Assembly (NCBI RefSeq): GCF_022201045.2
Contig: NC_068557.1
Coordinates: 30,915,501-30,979,500 of the forward strand
Reading direction: 5' to 3'
DNA from: Citrus sinensis
Lineage: Eukaryota; Streptophyta; Magnoliopsida; Sapindales; Rutaceae
Length of the DNA: 64,000 nucleotides
The notes under the pieces: generated by a model
Told to the model about the DNA's origin: nothing
The model's input: only the letters and a program-made list of their open reading frames with translations
Databases searched by the model: none
Translations under genes and position numbers: made by a program
Shown here: one piece after another, positions 35,744 through 46,897 of the stretch
Layout: each line of letters opens with the position of its first letter
Position numbering within the stretch: position 1 is the stretch's first letter

Positions 35744-36844
35744 GAGAAGGTGAATAAAACTTAAAAAGGATTCTCTTTCCTTGTGTCATTTGGATTCTGG
35801 GCAACGTAGGCTAGTACCACATTATACAGTGATTTGCTGCTTCTGTGATTGAAGGCTGGATAGAATTGATTAATGATTAGCCTGCCCTATTCATTACTCT
35901 TATGGTTCCCATTGTTTTTTTTTTTTTAATTTAAATTTAAATTTAAATTTTTATTATAAACTGTTTTTCTTAGTCATTATACTTTCAATCCATTCCATTG
36001 TTATCCAAGGTGTTGGTCATTGAAAATACTGTAGAGAAAATTGGTTGCTGCTTATATTTGATTACATTCCATTGTTATCCAAGGTGTTGGTCATTGAAAA
36101 TACTGTAAAGAAAATTGGTTGCTGCTTATATTCGATTACATGGAGAATTCTAGTCTTTTGGCCTTGTGTCTTTATCTTCTTGTTCTGTTGTCTAATTTAA
36201 TCATATGTTACTGCTCGTGCTAGTAGGAAGCCATGGACGAGATGCATAGTCAGAGAACCACGTGCATTATGCAATGCAGGCAGAGTTTTGCAAAGACCAA
36301 GACCATTTCTAATGCATCCACCCTCCAGGCGCTTTTGAAATATATTATTTGGTAAATGAATAAATAAAAAATCATCTATTATCATAGCGGCTTCTATCTA
36401 AGTCTAGGATTTATACCAAACTATAATTGTGGTTGGATGATTTTTACATGGGCTCACTCCACTAATTACACTAAATTTTATATCTTCACATGATACTTCG
36501 TTCATGGTGGAGAAATATTGATAACTTGGATTTGCGCCAAAATATATCAAGAACAGTGAATTGCAGAGTTGGCCGCAGATAGTGAAAGGCCATCCCATAA
36601 AGGATAATAGAATTTGCCAATATGGCGGTCTTTATTTATTTTTTTAAATAATTGATTTTACACCATCCCACCATTCAGTATCCACCATTCCATGGTTCCA
36701 CCTAGTGAAAATTATGCATAAGTTATAATAGTAAAACTAATTATGTTAGAATGCAAATGAAAATTATTTTTGCACTTCAACTTAAATTTCATTTACTTCC
36801 TTTCAACTTTGACTCTTCGTTTTACTATAGATAAAACAGCAAGC
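35744..36844. other. RING-CH gene 3' flank
   Basis: Contains a poly-T/ATTTAAA stretch at 35915-35950, a 74-bp tandem duplication, and AT-rich spacer. Short minus-strand frames at 36197-36598 have no supporting features. Confidence 0.4.
35991..36138. repeat. Tandem duplication, 74-bp unit, two copies
   Basis: Units 35991-36064 and 36065-36138 begin CATTCCATTGTTATCCAAGG and differ at only a few positions. It lies about 250 bases past the RING-CH stop, probably in or just after the 3' UTR. High identity points to a recent slippage or unequal-exchange event. Confidence 0.9.
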
Positions 36845-37620
36845 ACTACACGAACACGATATGTGTTTGTACAGTGCGGCATGCACATGGGTTGGGCTGA
36901 CCTTATAATTTTAGACACACGGACCTTAAAAGGTATAGTCTGATTAGAGACGTATTAAAACACGACACGTAAAAAGACTCATAATAAGCACGTTTCACTT
37001 TTTAATGGAATTAAACTTAAAATTTCACGATTTTACAAATAACTTGAAATTGAATATTTTAATATATTTTATTAGCGCAAGTTTTTTAAATTCATTTAGT
37101 TCTTAGTTAAAAAAAAGAACTCTAATTGATTTATGTTTATAATTTATTAAATGCACAATTGATATCATGATTTTAGCAAATAAAATTATAAATATCATGA
37201 TTTTATGAATATGTACTAATGTTATTATGGATAATGATCTATAACTCTAAATAAGTTTAAGTTAATAACTAAGTTAACCCTTAAGAAAAATTTGGTATTA
37301 AAAAAGAATTATAATACCGTAGAGTCTAACTTATTAATTAGTATTATATTATCTTATTATTATTAATTTATTATTATTGAATACTGACTTTAATTTTGAA
37401 ATTTGAACTCTGTAGATATGTGAACCCAAAAAGTACATAGATTTAAAAAAAATATGCTAACAACTTGACATGTCTTTTTTTTTAAAAAATTGTTGTATTT
37501 TTTTTTTTTTTTTAATTTAGGCACGACATATGTCTTAGGTCGAACCTAAATAAAAAAATTAAATACAGAGTGATTCGACTCGAGTACGAACACATACGTA
37601 AGTCTTTGGCGATATCTATT
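36845..37620. repeat. Possible old transposon remnant
   Basis: Both edges carry related words (TACACGAACACGATATGTG at about 36847 and TACGAACACATACG at about 37587) and CACGACA motifs, around an AT-rich core. Such ACGACACG-rich ends occur in plant DNA transposons. I find no convincing target duplication, so class and limits are uncertain. Confidence 0.3.
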
Positions 37621-37720
37621 CATGAGTAAGTTTCATGCAACAAGTAAAATTTCCAAATTCTAATGTTGAGTAGTGAATACAATTCTGTCAAGAAGTATTA
37701 TAGTGAGACCTCATCAGCAT

Positions 37721-37792
37721 TCCGTTGTAGTCTAGGTGGTTAGGATATTCGGCTCTCACCCGAAAGACCCGGGTTCAAGTCCCGGCAACGGA
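37721..37792 (+). tRNA. tRNA-Glu (CUC anticodon)
   Basis: A full cloverleaf, 72 nt. Acceptor stem TCCGTTG pairs with CAACGGA. The D arm holds AGTCTAGGTGGTTAGGAT. The anticodon stem TTCGG/CCGAA encloses the loop CTCTCAC, giving anticodon CTC, which reads GAG (Glu). The T arm CCGGGTTCAAGTCCCGG carries the B-box GGTTCAAGTCC. There is no intron and CCA is not encoded, as expected in a nuclear gene. The gene is followed by a short T-run (TCCTTT). It starts 220 bases before the RPL11 start codon. Confidence 0.97.
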
Positions 37793-37871
37793 AGTCCTTT
37801 ATGCATAATTTTCGATTTTGTGAAGGGGGTATTTTCGTCAATGTACGAATCAACCATTACAAAAGCCCTAA

Positions 37872-39380
<1,509 letters not shown>

Positions 39381-39965
39381 GGCGATCTTTGAAACCTGTT
39401 GAGTTTTTTTTTTCCCTTAAGTTTTGGGCAGCTGCCCGATTTTTGTTTATTAGAATCTATATTTTCCTTTGGAGTTTTGAGTTGGTGGATTTTTTTAAGC
39501 ACAATTTGCCGTGGTTGCCCTGTTCTTTTATTAGAATAATGGTAAAGGCAATTATTTTTCTTTTGAAAATTTCATTTAAGTTCTTTTACCCTGTACGCTG
39601 ACCTGTTATTGCAAATGGCTTGTTTATCATCAGCGGTAGCATTCTACCACCTGTTGCTAAAATCCTTAACAATAAAACTCTTTGCACTAATAAATTTTCA
39701 TGTGCTGTCATTTAAATATAAAGACAACATGGACAATTGTACACGCGACTGCTTAGGAGGGCGAAGCTCAAAATAATTGGAATCTACATAGGCCAGCTGA
39801 AACAACAACATAAAGACCATTCAATAATGGCAGTCAGTGGGAATACATCTCTTGTATAAAACGCATATTTTTGAAGCACGTTTCAGTGTTGTAAGTATGT
39901 TGATAATTCAGGTATGCTTAGAAACATGCAAGTATGTTGATAATTCGGGTATGTTCAATGGTCTT
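39381..39965. other. Convergent 3' flanks of RPL11 and the Rho-N gene
   Basis: Probable 3' UTRs of both genes. Two copies of AAGTATGTTGATAATTC followed by (A/G)GGTATG sit at about 39892 and 39930, 38 bases apart. No gene is seen. Confidence 0.45.
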
Positions 39966-41515
39966 TCAAGATCTCAACTTCTTAATGAGCTCACTTTTTT
40001 TCATCCTCGAGTAACCTTTGATCCCTCTAGCCTTTGCTAGTTCTTTAAGCTGGGGAAGCTTCAATTCCTCTACCCTTGGCAACTCTAGCTGCCTGGTGCT
40101 TTCTTTGTTTGCCGATGGTTCATAGTTCAAAACTCTTTTATCTCTAGGGGCTGATGGAGATGGTATGGGAGACCTCTTGACAAAATTAGATGGCAACCGA
40201 GTTAACTTGGTGTCTGTGACTGGTTCGTTATTCTGTATTTTCTGCTCTTCCTTGGGCACATCCTTCATTGAATGTGTGTCTGTCACTGCAAGTATTTTGA
40301 ATTAGACATAATGATAGTGCAAAATAAGTTAACTTTAATTACATACCAAATCAAACTGAACATTGCAATAAACAATTGAAACTCTAACTCATTCTGCCTA
40401 GAAAGTTAATAGTTTCGGAATTCGTGTTGTCCAGAATGAAAGTGGTACTAGTTGTGTGATGATGTTGCCATGGTCAAAAAGTGAATCGAAGTTGTACTGG
40501 CGATACTACTTATTCCTTTTCTCATTCTTTTCAAACTGATGCCTTTTAAATATCCAAGAGTAGCAAATTCAAGATAGATTTTCTAAGAACCATCTCTATT
40601 CTCTTTTTTTTTATTATTATTGTTCTGTTAACAAAAAAAAGCAACAAGTCACATGTTTTATTCCTATGGCAACTGTGGCAAACCAAAGAATTGGACAACT
40701 AAGGACATTCCAAAATCCTAGTAAGAATACTTCATGAAGTTAAATTTATGCTAGTCTTTTCCATAACTAAAAATGTAACACAAGACTGCAGTACCTTTTA
40801 CTTCCTTTCGTGGCTGGAGAAGAACATCTGGAACTGATTGAACTTTGGGCTTGTCAGATGAGCTGGGATTTCTTTTCTTTGTGCGTATAGCCTCTCTCTT
40901 TGAGATTGAAGATTTAATCCGTCCGAACAGAGAAATTATCGCTTCGTTGTTAGATGAGCTCGATACCTTACCATCAGATGATTGAGATGATTCATTTCCG
41001 TCCCCATTCTTGGTTCTTCCAGCAGCATAACCATTCAGGGGTGGTCGGTCTCCTCTACTTCCATCAGCTCTTATGCTTAAATAAGTAAATTTAAATGGGC
41101 TCTTTTGGATGCCAAAAGGGGAAGGCCAATCTGCAATCGCTGTCAAATTCAAGAAGCTGCATCAAAGAATGACCTCTCAAGTCTGTAGTTTAATTCAACA
41201 CATCGACAAGCTGTTACCAGACTACAACCCAAGGCAATAAGTAATAAGAACAACATTATTACAGGAACCACTAATTAATGGCATACATCAGCAACTAAGT
41301 GATTAAGCCAACAGTTCAAGTGAAAATGCAAAACATCCCAAATAAAGACTTAAACTTCGAGCACTAAGAAAAGTCCACGCAATTCAAAGTGATGGGCATT
41401 TTCATAATCGGAAAAGGGATGATTTAATACCTCTTAGGGACAAAACGGGAGTTCCTGGCTTCAGCTGTTTGTTGAGAGACAACATAGGTTGAGGATAAAA
41501 AGAAGTTGCATCCAT
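39966..41515 (-). CDS. Rho-N domain protein, plastid type (BP-73/RHON1-like)
   Basis: Three exons, 41431-41515, 40795-41139 and 39966-40285, give 249 residues. Start at 41515, MDATSFYPQPMLSLNK. The N-terminal about 50 residues are Ser/Pro/Leu-rich and low in acidic residues, as in a chloroplast transit peptide. The middle is Ser/Asn/Lys-rich and probably disordered. The C-terminal about 35 residues (ELKLPQLKELAKARGIKGYS, then RMKKSELIKKLRS) form the Rho-N (Rho termination factor N-terminal, SAP-like) helix-turn-helix module that binds RNA or DNA. In Arabidopsis, the larger RHON1 binds plastid RNA and aids RNase E. This protein is shorter. It is divergent with the DOT4-like gene. The exact function is unknown. 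Confidence 0.85.
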
Positions 41516-42064
41516 CTAAGTCTCCTGGAAAATCGGAGATGATTCAGACAGGTATAATTAGCTTAAGCAGTTTTCAGGAAACAAGAGGGATTTTGACAAT
41601 TTCATTAACAGGGAAAATATCTTTGCACTACAAACTGCATATAGTTTCGTTGGTAGGGAAAAAAATAACAAATAAATAGTTGGTCCACAACTTTGAAAAG
41701 CTCGTGCACGACACGTGACATACCTGCTGTAAAATACTAATTAAGTTGCGAGAATTATCAAAAAACTCCCTGTAATCTAAAAAAATAGTGAAATATATAT
41801 ATATATTCATTCATTCCTCTAACAGTGCCATCAATTCCTGAGTCCTGACAACAAATGATAGAGTTACGGGATGTGTTACCGGCTCTCGCCCACATATGCA
41901 TTAATGTGTGGGAAAGGACTGGAAGTCTGAGAGAATCAAACTATCAAAGCAAAAGTCTCTATAGTTTGCATTTTCGTCCCGCCACCGCCAAATGTCTTTG
42001 GCCGTTGTTTTACTTACCACATCTATGCTTATTGCTTAATCAAATTCCTGCAGCGTAAAAGAAA
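41516..42064. promoter_or_regulatory. Shared divergent promoter, Rho-N / DOT4-like
   Basis: Only 549 bases separate the two start codons, which point away from each other. The interval has a (TA)n/AT-rich patch at 41796-41806 and no repeats or other gene, so one short region must serve both. Both products look plastid-targeted. Co-regulation is inference. Confidence 0.6.
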
Positions 42065-44683
42065 ATGCAGATTTTCATGGCCAAAATCACTACGAACTTC
42101 TTATTTTTCTCTCCACCTAATCAAAGTTATGGAAAAAAATTTGCCAGCTATAAGCCATCTACATTACCAATCATCGTTTCATCAAAGTCGCACAGTTCTT
42201 GCACAATAAACCCCATTTCTGCCTCGATTTCCAAAACCCTCGTTTGCAAAACTAAAAATTACAATGCTGAAATCGGCAGGTTTTGTGAAGTGGGTAATCT
42301 TGAAAAGGCCATGGAAGTACTTTACAGCTCTGAAAAATCTAAAATTGACACAAAAACTTACTGTTCCATTTTACAGCTTTGTGCTGACCTCAAGTCATTA
42401 GAAGATGGTAAAAAGGTTCACTCAATTATTTGTGAAAGTGGCATTGTAATTGACGATGGTGTTTTGGGTTCAAAACTTGTGTTTATGTTTGTTACTTGTG
42501 GGGATTTAAAAGAAGGGAGAAGGGTTTTCAATAAGATTGATAATGGAAAGGTTTTCATTTGGAATCTATTGATGCACGAGTATTCAAAAACTGGAAATTT
42601 TAAAGAAAGTTTATATTTGTTCAAGAAGATGCAAAGTTTGGGAATTGCAGCGGATTCTTATACATTTTCTTGTGTTTTGAAGTGTCTTGCAGTTGTAGGA
42701 AATGTAAAAGAAGGTGAATCGGTTCATGGATTTATGTTAAAATTAGGTTTTGGATGTAATAACACAGTTTTGAACTCTTTGATTACTTATTATTTCAAGA
42801 GTAGAAGAGTTAAGGACGCACATAAATTGTTCGATGAATTGAGTGATCGAGATGTTGTATCATGGAATTGTATGATAAGTGGGTATATAGCCAACGGTGT
42901 GGCTGAGAAGGGACTTGAGGTTTTCAAAGAGATGTTAAATTTGGGTTTCAATGTGGATTTGGCTACAATGGTTACTGTTCTTTCAGGTTGTGCCAATTGT
43001 GGCGCTCTTATGTTCGGTCGAGCAGTTCATGCTTTTGCATTGAAAGCATGTTTTTCTAAAGAAATCAGCTTTAATAATACTTTGTTGGATATGTATTCGA
43101 AATGTGGAGATTTAGATGGTGCAATTCGGGTTTTTGAGAAAATGGGAGAGAGAAGTGTTGTGTCATGGACTTCCATGATAGCAGGTTATGCTCGCGAAGG
43201 AGTATTTGATGGGGCTATCAGATTGTTTCGTGGAATGGTAAGGGAGGGTATTGAGCCAGATGTTTATGCTATAACAAGCATTCTTCATGCTTGTGCTTGT
43301 GATGGCCTATTGGAAATTGGTAAGGATGTGCATGATTACATAAAGGAAAATGATATGCAATCAAGTTTGTATGTGTCTAATGCTCTTATGGACATGTATG
43401 CCAAATGTGGAAGCATGGCAGATGCTGAATCAGTTTTTAATCAGATGCCTGTAAAGGATATTGTCTCATGGAATACCATGATTGGGGGTTACTCAAAAAA
43501 TAGTTGTCCTAATGAAGCTCTGGATTTGTTTGTTGCAATGCTTCAAAATTTTGAACCTGATGGTGTAACGATGGCATGCATTCTTCCTGCTTGTGCCAGT
43601 CTGGCTGCTTTAGAGAGAGGCCGAGAGATTCATGGTTACATATTAAGACATGGAATTTCAGCGGATAGAAATGTTGCCAATGCAATTGTAGACATGTATG
43701 TGAAGTGTGGGGTATTAGTGCTTGCACGTTCACTCTTTGATATGATTCCTGCAAAGGATCTTATCTCGTGGACAATTATGATTGCTGGGTATGGTATGCA
43801 TGGGTTTGGTTGTGACGCTATTGCTACCTTTAATGATATGAGACAGGCAGGTATTGAGCCTGATGAGGTTTCCTTCATTTCTGTATTGTATGCTTGCAGT
43901 CATTCTGGATTAGTTGATGAAGGATGGAGATTCTTTAATATGATGCGATACGAATGCAACATCGAGCCCAAGTTGGAACATTATGCTTGTATGGTTGATC
44001 TTCTTTCCAGGACTGGCAACCTTTCAGAAGCATATAGATTCATTGAAATGATGCCTGTTGCACCAGATGCCACAATCTGGGGATCTTTACTCTGTGGGTG
44101 CAGAATTCACCATGAGGTTAAATTAGCAGAGAAAGTTGCAGAACATGTTTTTGAGCTGGAGCCGGACAACACAGGGTACTATGTACTTTTAGCCAATGTC
44201 TATGCAGAGGCTGAAAAGTGGGAAGAAGTGAAAAAGTTGAGGGAGAAAATTAGCCGACGGGGCTTGAAAAAGAACCCGGGCTGTAGTTGGATAGAGATCA
44301 AGGGCAAAGTAAATATCTTTGTTGCAGGAGGTAGTTCTCATCCGCATGCCAAAAAAATAGAGTCTCTTTTGAAGAGGTTAAGACTAGAGATGAAGAGGGA
44401 AGGTTATTTTCCTAAAACTCGCTATGCTTTGATTAATGCAGATGAAATGGAAAAGGAGGTGGCTCTCTGTGGGCACAGTGAGAAATTAGCCATGGCTTTC
44501 GGGATCCTGAACTTGCCGGCAGGCCAAACCATTAGAGTCACCAAGAATCTGAGAGTATGCGGTGACTGTCATGAGATGGCCAAGTTTATGTCGAAGACTG
44601 CTCGGAGGGAGATTGTCTTGAGGGATTCTAATCGTTTTCACCATTTTAAGGATGGGCGTTGTTCTTGCAGAGGCTTCTGGTGA
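42065..44683 (+). CDS. DOT4: PPR protein, E/DYW subclass, DOT4-like
   Basis: A single-exon gene, 872 residues, of the plant organelle RNA-editing factor class. The N-terminal about 60 residues are Ser/Lys-rich with few acidic residues, as in a plastid transit peptide. About 15-18 PLS-type repeats follow (for example WNCMISGYIANGVAEKGLEV and YVSNALMDMYAKCGSMADAE), then E/E+ motifs (IWGSLLCGCRIHHEV; GCSWIEIKGKVNIFV) and a DYW deaminase-like domain. Its zinc and catalytic marks HSEKLA and CGDCH are intact. It ends CSCRGFW, so the final Asp-Tyr-Trp is replaced by Gly-Phe-Trp. Arabidopsis DOT4 (At4g18750, 871 residues), recalled as a plastid rpoC1 editing factor, has the same length and genomic neighbours. 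An in-frame second Met is four residues in (MQIFMAK); either start leaves the targeting peptide. Confidence 0.93.
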   Translation: MQIFMAKITTNFLFFSPPNQSYGKKFASYKPSTLPIIVSSKSHSSCTINPISASISKTLVCKTKNYNAEIGRFCEVGNLEKAMEVLYSSEKSKIDTKTYCSILQLCADLKSLEDGKKVHSIICESGIVIDDGVLGSKLVFMFVTCGDLKEGRRVFNKIDNGKVFIWNLLMHEYSKTGNFKESLYLFKKMQSLGIAADSYTFSCVLKCLAVVGNVKEGESVHGFMLKLGFGCNNTVLNSLITYYFKSRRVKDAHKLFDELSDRDVVSWNCMISGYIANGVAEKGLEVFKEMLNLGFNVDLATMVTVLSGCANCGALMFGRAVHAFALKACFSKEISFNNTLLDMYSKCGDLDGAIRVFEKMGERSVVSWTSMIAGYAREGVFDGAIRLFRGMVREGIEPDVYAITSILHACACDGLLEIGKDVHDYIKENDMQSSLYVSNALMDMYAKCGSMADAESVFNQMPVKDIVSWNTMIGGYSKNSCPNEALDLFVAMLQNFEPDGVTMACILPACASLAALERGREIHGYILRHGISADRNVANAIVDMYVKCGVLVLARSLFDMIPAKDLISWTIMIAGYGMHGFGCDAIATFNDMRQAGIEPDEVSFISVLYACSHSGLVDEGWRFFNMMRYECNIEPKLEHYACMVDLLSRTGNLSEAYRFIEMMPVAPDATIWGSLLCGCRIHHEVKLAEKVAEHVFELEPDNTGYYVLLANVYAEAEKWEEVKKLREKISRRGLKKNPGCSWIEIKGKVNIFVAGGSSHPHAKKIESLLKRLRLEMKREGYFPKTRYALINADEMEKEVALCGHSEKLAMAFGILNLPAGQTIRVTKNLRVCGDCHEMAKFMSKTARREIVLRDSNRFHHFKDGRCSCRGFW

Positions 44684-44940
44684 ATCAGATGGGCCATATG
44701 AAGGAACTCATTAGATATATTTGAGGATTCCTACCCGTTCATAAGTTGGTCTTCAGAAACCATTTAGTTAGATTATTGTATACTACGATTCTTTGACCAA
44801 TTAGCTTATCAGTGATAAAAGTTTGAAGAGTTAGGACTCACGTGGTACGGTAGGGAAGCATATACTAATTTACAGTCTCAAACTGTTCTGTAATCCAACT
44901 ATGTAACTCAAAGGCGGTCGTTAATATCTCATTGCCAATC
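44684..44940. other. DOT4-like 3' flank
   Basis: Probable 3' UTR. No other feature recognised. Confidence 0.4.
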
Positions 44941-44943
44941 TAA

Positions 44944-45649
44944 GGTACCATTTACTTCTTGCATTGGATTGAAAATTCTGAGAAGTTAGAATTCTGAGAT
45001 TAGGAGCGTGGAGTAAGAGTGTGAATAAGTTGCTTACTCACACTGAAATGAGAGTTTGGAATAAGAATTAGAATCTTATTTTTGTGTTTACATTGTCTTG
45101 AATTGAAAGTGAATTGTCTCAAATTATAATTTTAGTATTATTTAAAGAATTATAGTTTTTAATTACAAAGTGAATAAAAAATATATATATGTAAAATGAA
45201 TTATTTATTTTATGATAAATTTATAAATTAATAATTATTACTAATATTCTTAATTATGTAAAGCATATACTAATTTTTTTAGAGTAAACTATTTATTATT
45301 ATTAATTATTAATATTAAATAAATACAATACTATTAATATTAAATAAATATAATAATATTATATTTAAATAATATAATAATATTAAATAAATAAATATAG
45401 TATTATTATTTTAAAGTAAATGTATATTTTAATAAATATAAATTATATTATATTTAATAAAAGAAGAGTTAAAAAAGAAGTGGTGAGAGTTTGAATGGAA
45501 ATGGAAATGGAAATTTTAATTCTCACTTAAAAAATGAGTGAAACCCATAGAGTGAGACTACCACTCTTCTTTTAAAATGAGCAAATAAATACTCCAAGGC
45601 ACTGGAAGGAGTCCACACTCCCTCGATCCCACTCTAAATAAACACCACG
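44944..45649. mobile_element. PIF/Harbinger-like MITE candidate, about 706 bp
   Basis: The left end GGTACCATTTACTTC resembles the complement of the right end, CGTGGTGTTTATTTAG, and TAA lies at both edges (44941-44943 and 45650-45652), fitting the 3-bp TAA duplication of Harbinger elements. Sub-ends share AGTG(A/T)GA/TCTCAC words. The core is extremely AT-rich with no coding frame. The end match is imperfect, so confidence is moderate. Confidence 0.5.
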
Positions 45650-45652
45650 TAA

Positions 45653-46709
45653 AAGTAGCTTTTTGTAACAGAAGTTACTCGGATTTAGATCTGGGTATTT
45701 TTGTTGTACTTTCTAATCATTCTTGAGACCGGTAGAAGTCAATTATTTTTCTTTCAGGTGGCTTCCTAAGGCATCCTTATATAACATTTTCTTTCTTTTT
45801 CCCCCAGTCCCCATCTCTTTCTAAGGCCAGCCATTGTAGAGAGTTCGAGTGAATAATGATATATGTACCTTATTTTAGTACAAAAGTCGCAAAATATGAA
45901 AAATTCATATGTTGTAGTTAATTTTTTTGTCATGTTTTTAATTTCTTTTTCTAGTAATAATATGCTATTTTTTTGTGCACTCATCATTATTTGGTTTGGT
46001 CACTCCTAGCATGAAGTACCGCACGATCTTGTATCTTTTATAAGGTAAAAGCATGGTTGTGGCAAGATTATAAAAATGTTAATCTCAGCACCCAGCATTC
46101 TTTCTTCTCCATTTTCTTTATTTACTCTCATGATAACTACCCCTTTATTCCTAAATCTATTAAGCTCAGTCGGTGCTATTTCTGAAGCGTCAAGGAGATG
46201 GCAATGATTATCATCACTTATTTATCTGTTTATTGTAAATATCTTTATTATTTTAACATGGATCCAATGGCAATTTACTTTACCTCCTCTGAAAAATGCT
46301 TTTAGGCTTGCCTATCTAAAAGCTGGCATGGATTAAGCAAAGGGATTCAGGGTGCATCTGTCGTTTATGGTTTCCGCTTTATTTCCGTCCAATTGTGGGC
46401 GACAGACAATAATAAATAAACCATGTGCAAGGTGCAATTACCCAATAAACAATAGCATTACGAAATTATAGCCTACGGAGAACCCCCTTTTTTTTTTTTG
46501 TTGTGGGGGGGGGTGGGGGGGGGGAGAGGGCTCAGGTTGTGACTTGTGACGCCATTCTTTTATTGTTATCAACTGTTTGTATTCAATACACAGTGACACC
46601 AATTTCACAATTGAAATTCCGGTAATTTGAAGGATACGATAGTACAGTGTGAAGGAAGTGGTTGGTCTCAAATCTCAATAGCACCACAGAGTTTGTATAA
46701 TTCTTAGAA
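45653..46709. other. Spacer, nothing recognised
   Basis: AT-rich intergenic sequence. The only distinct feature is the T-run followed by G-rich tract at 46490-46530, entered separately. Confidence 0.4.
46490..46530. repeat. T-run plus G-rich low-complexity tract
   Basis: A T12-13 run, then TTGTTGTGG, then G-runs of 9 to 10 interrupted by single T or A. The G-runs on the plus strand could fold as a G-quadruplex. It may also be a site of assembly or read error in homopolymers. Confidence 0.7.
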
Positions 46710-46888
46710 GAGTAGTGCTACACATCTTAAATTATTTAGCTCAAAAAGTTGTCATAAATGATGTGTCATTCATCAATTGGTTAGTGAAGATAATATAATT
46801 AACTCACTTAGAACTTATAAAAAATTACTTAATAAATAACATATTATTTTAGATAAAAAAAAAAAATTTAAGATGTCTATCATTAATC
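46710..46888. mobile_element. 179-bp MITE, Mutator-like
   Basis: The left end GAGTAGTGCTACACATCTTA and the complement of the right end, GATTAATGATAGACATCTTA, match at 15 of 20 positions and continue into AAATTATTT against AAATTTTTT. An identical 9-bp duplication, TTCTTAGAA, flanks it at 46701-46709 and 46889-46897. The 9-bp duplication suggests a Mutator-type family. There is no coding capacity. Confidence 0.85.
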
Positions 46889-46897
46889 TTCTTAGAA

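Noticed and set aside
35910-35950. Poly-T plus ATTTAAATTTAAATTT as a SINE tail
   Set aside because: No flanking target duplication and no Pol III box on either side; treated as simple AT-rich sequence.
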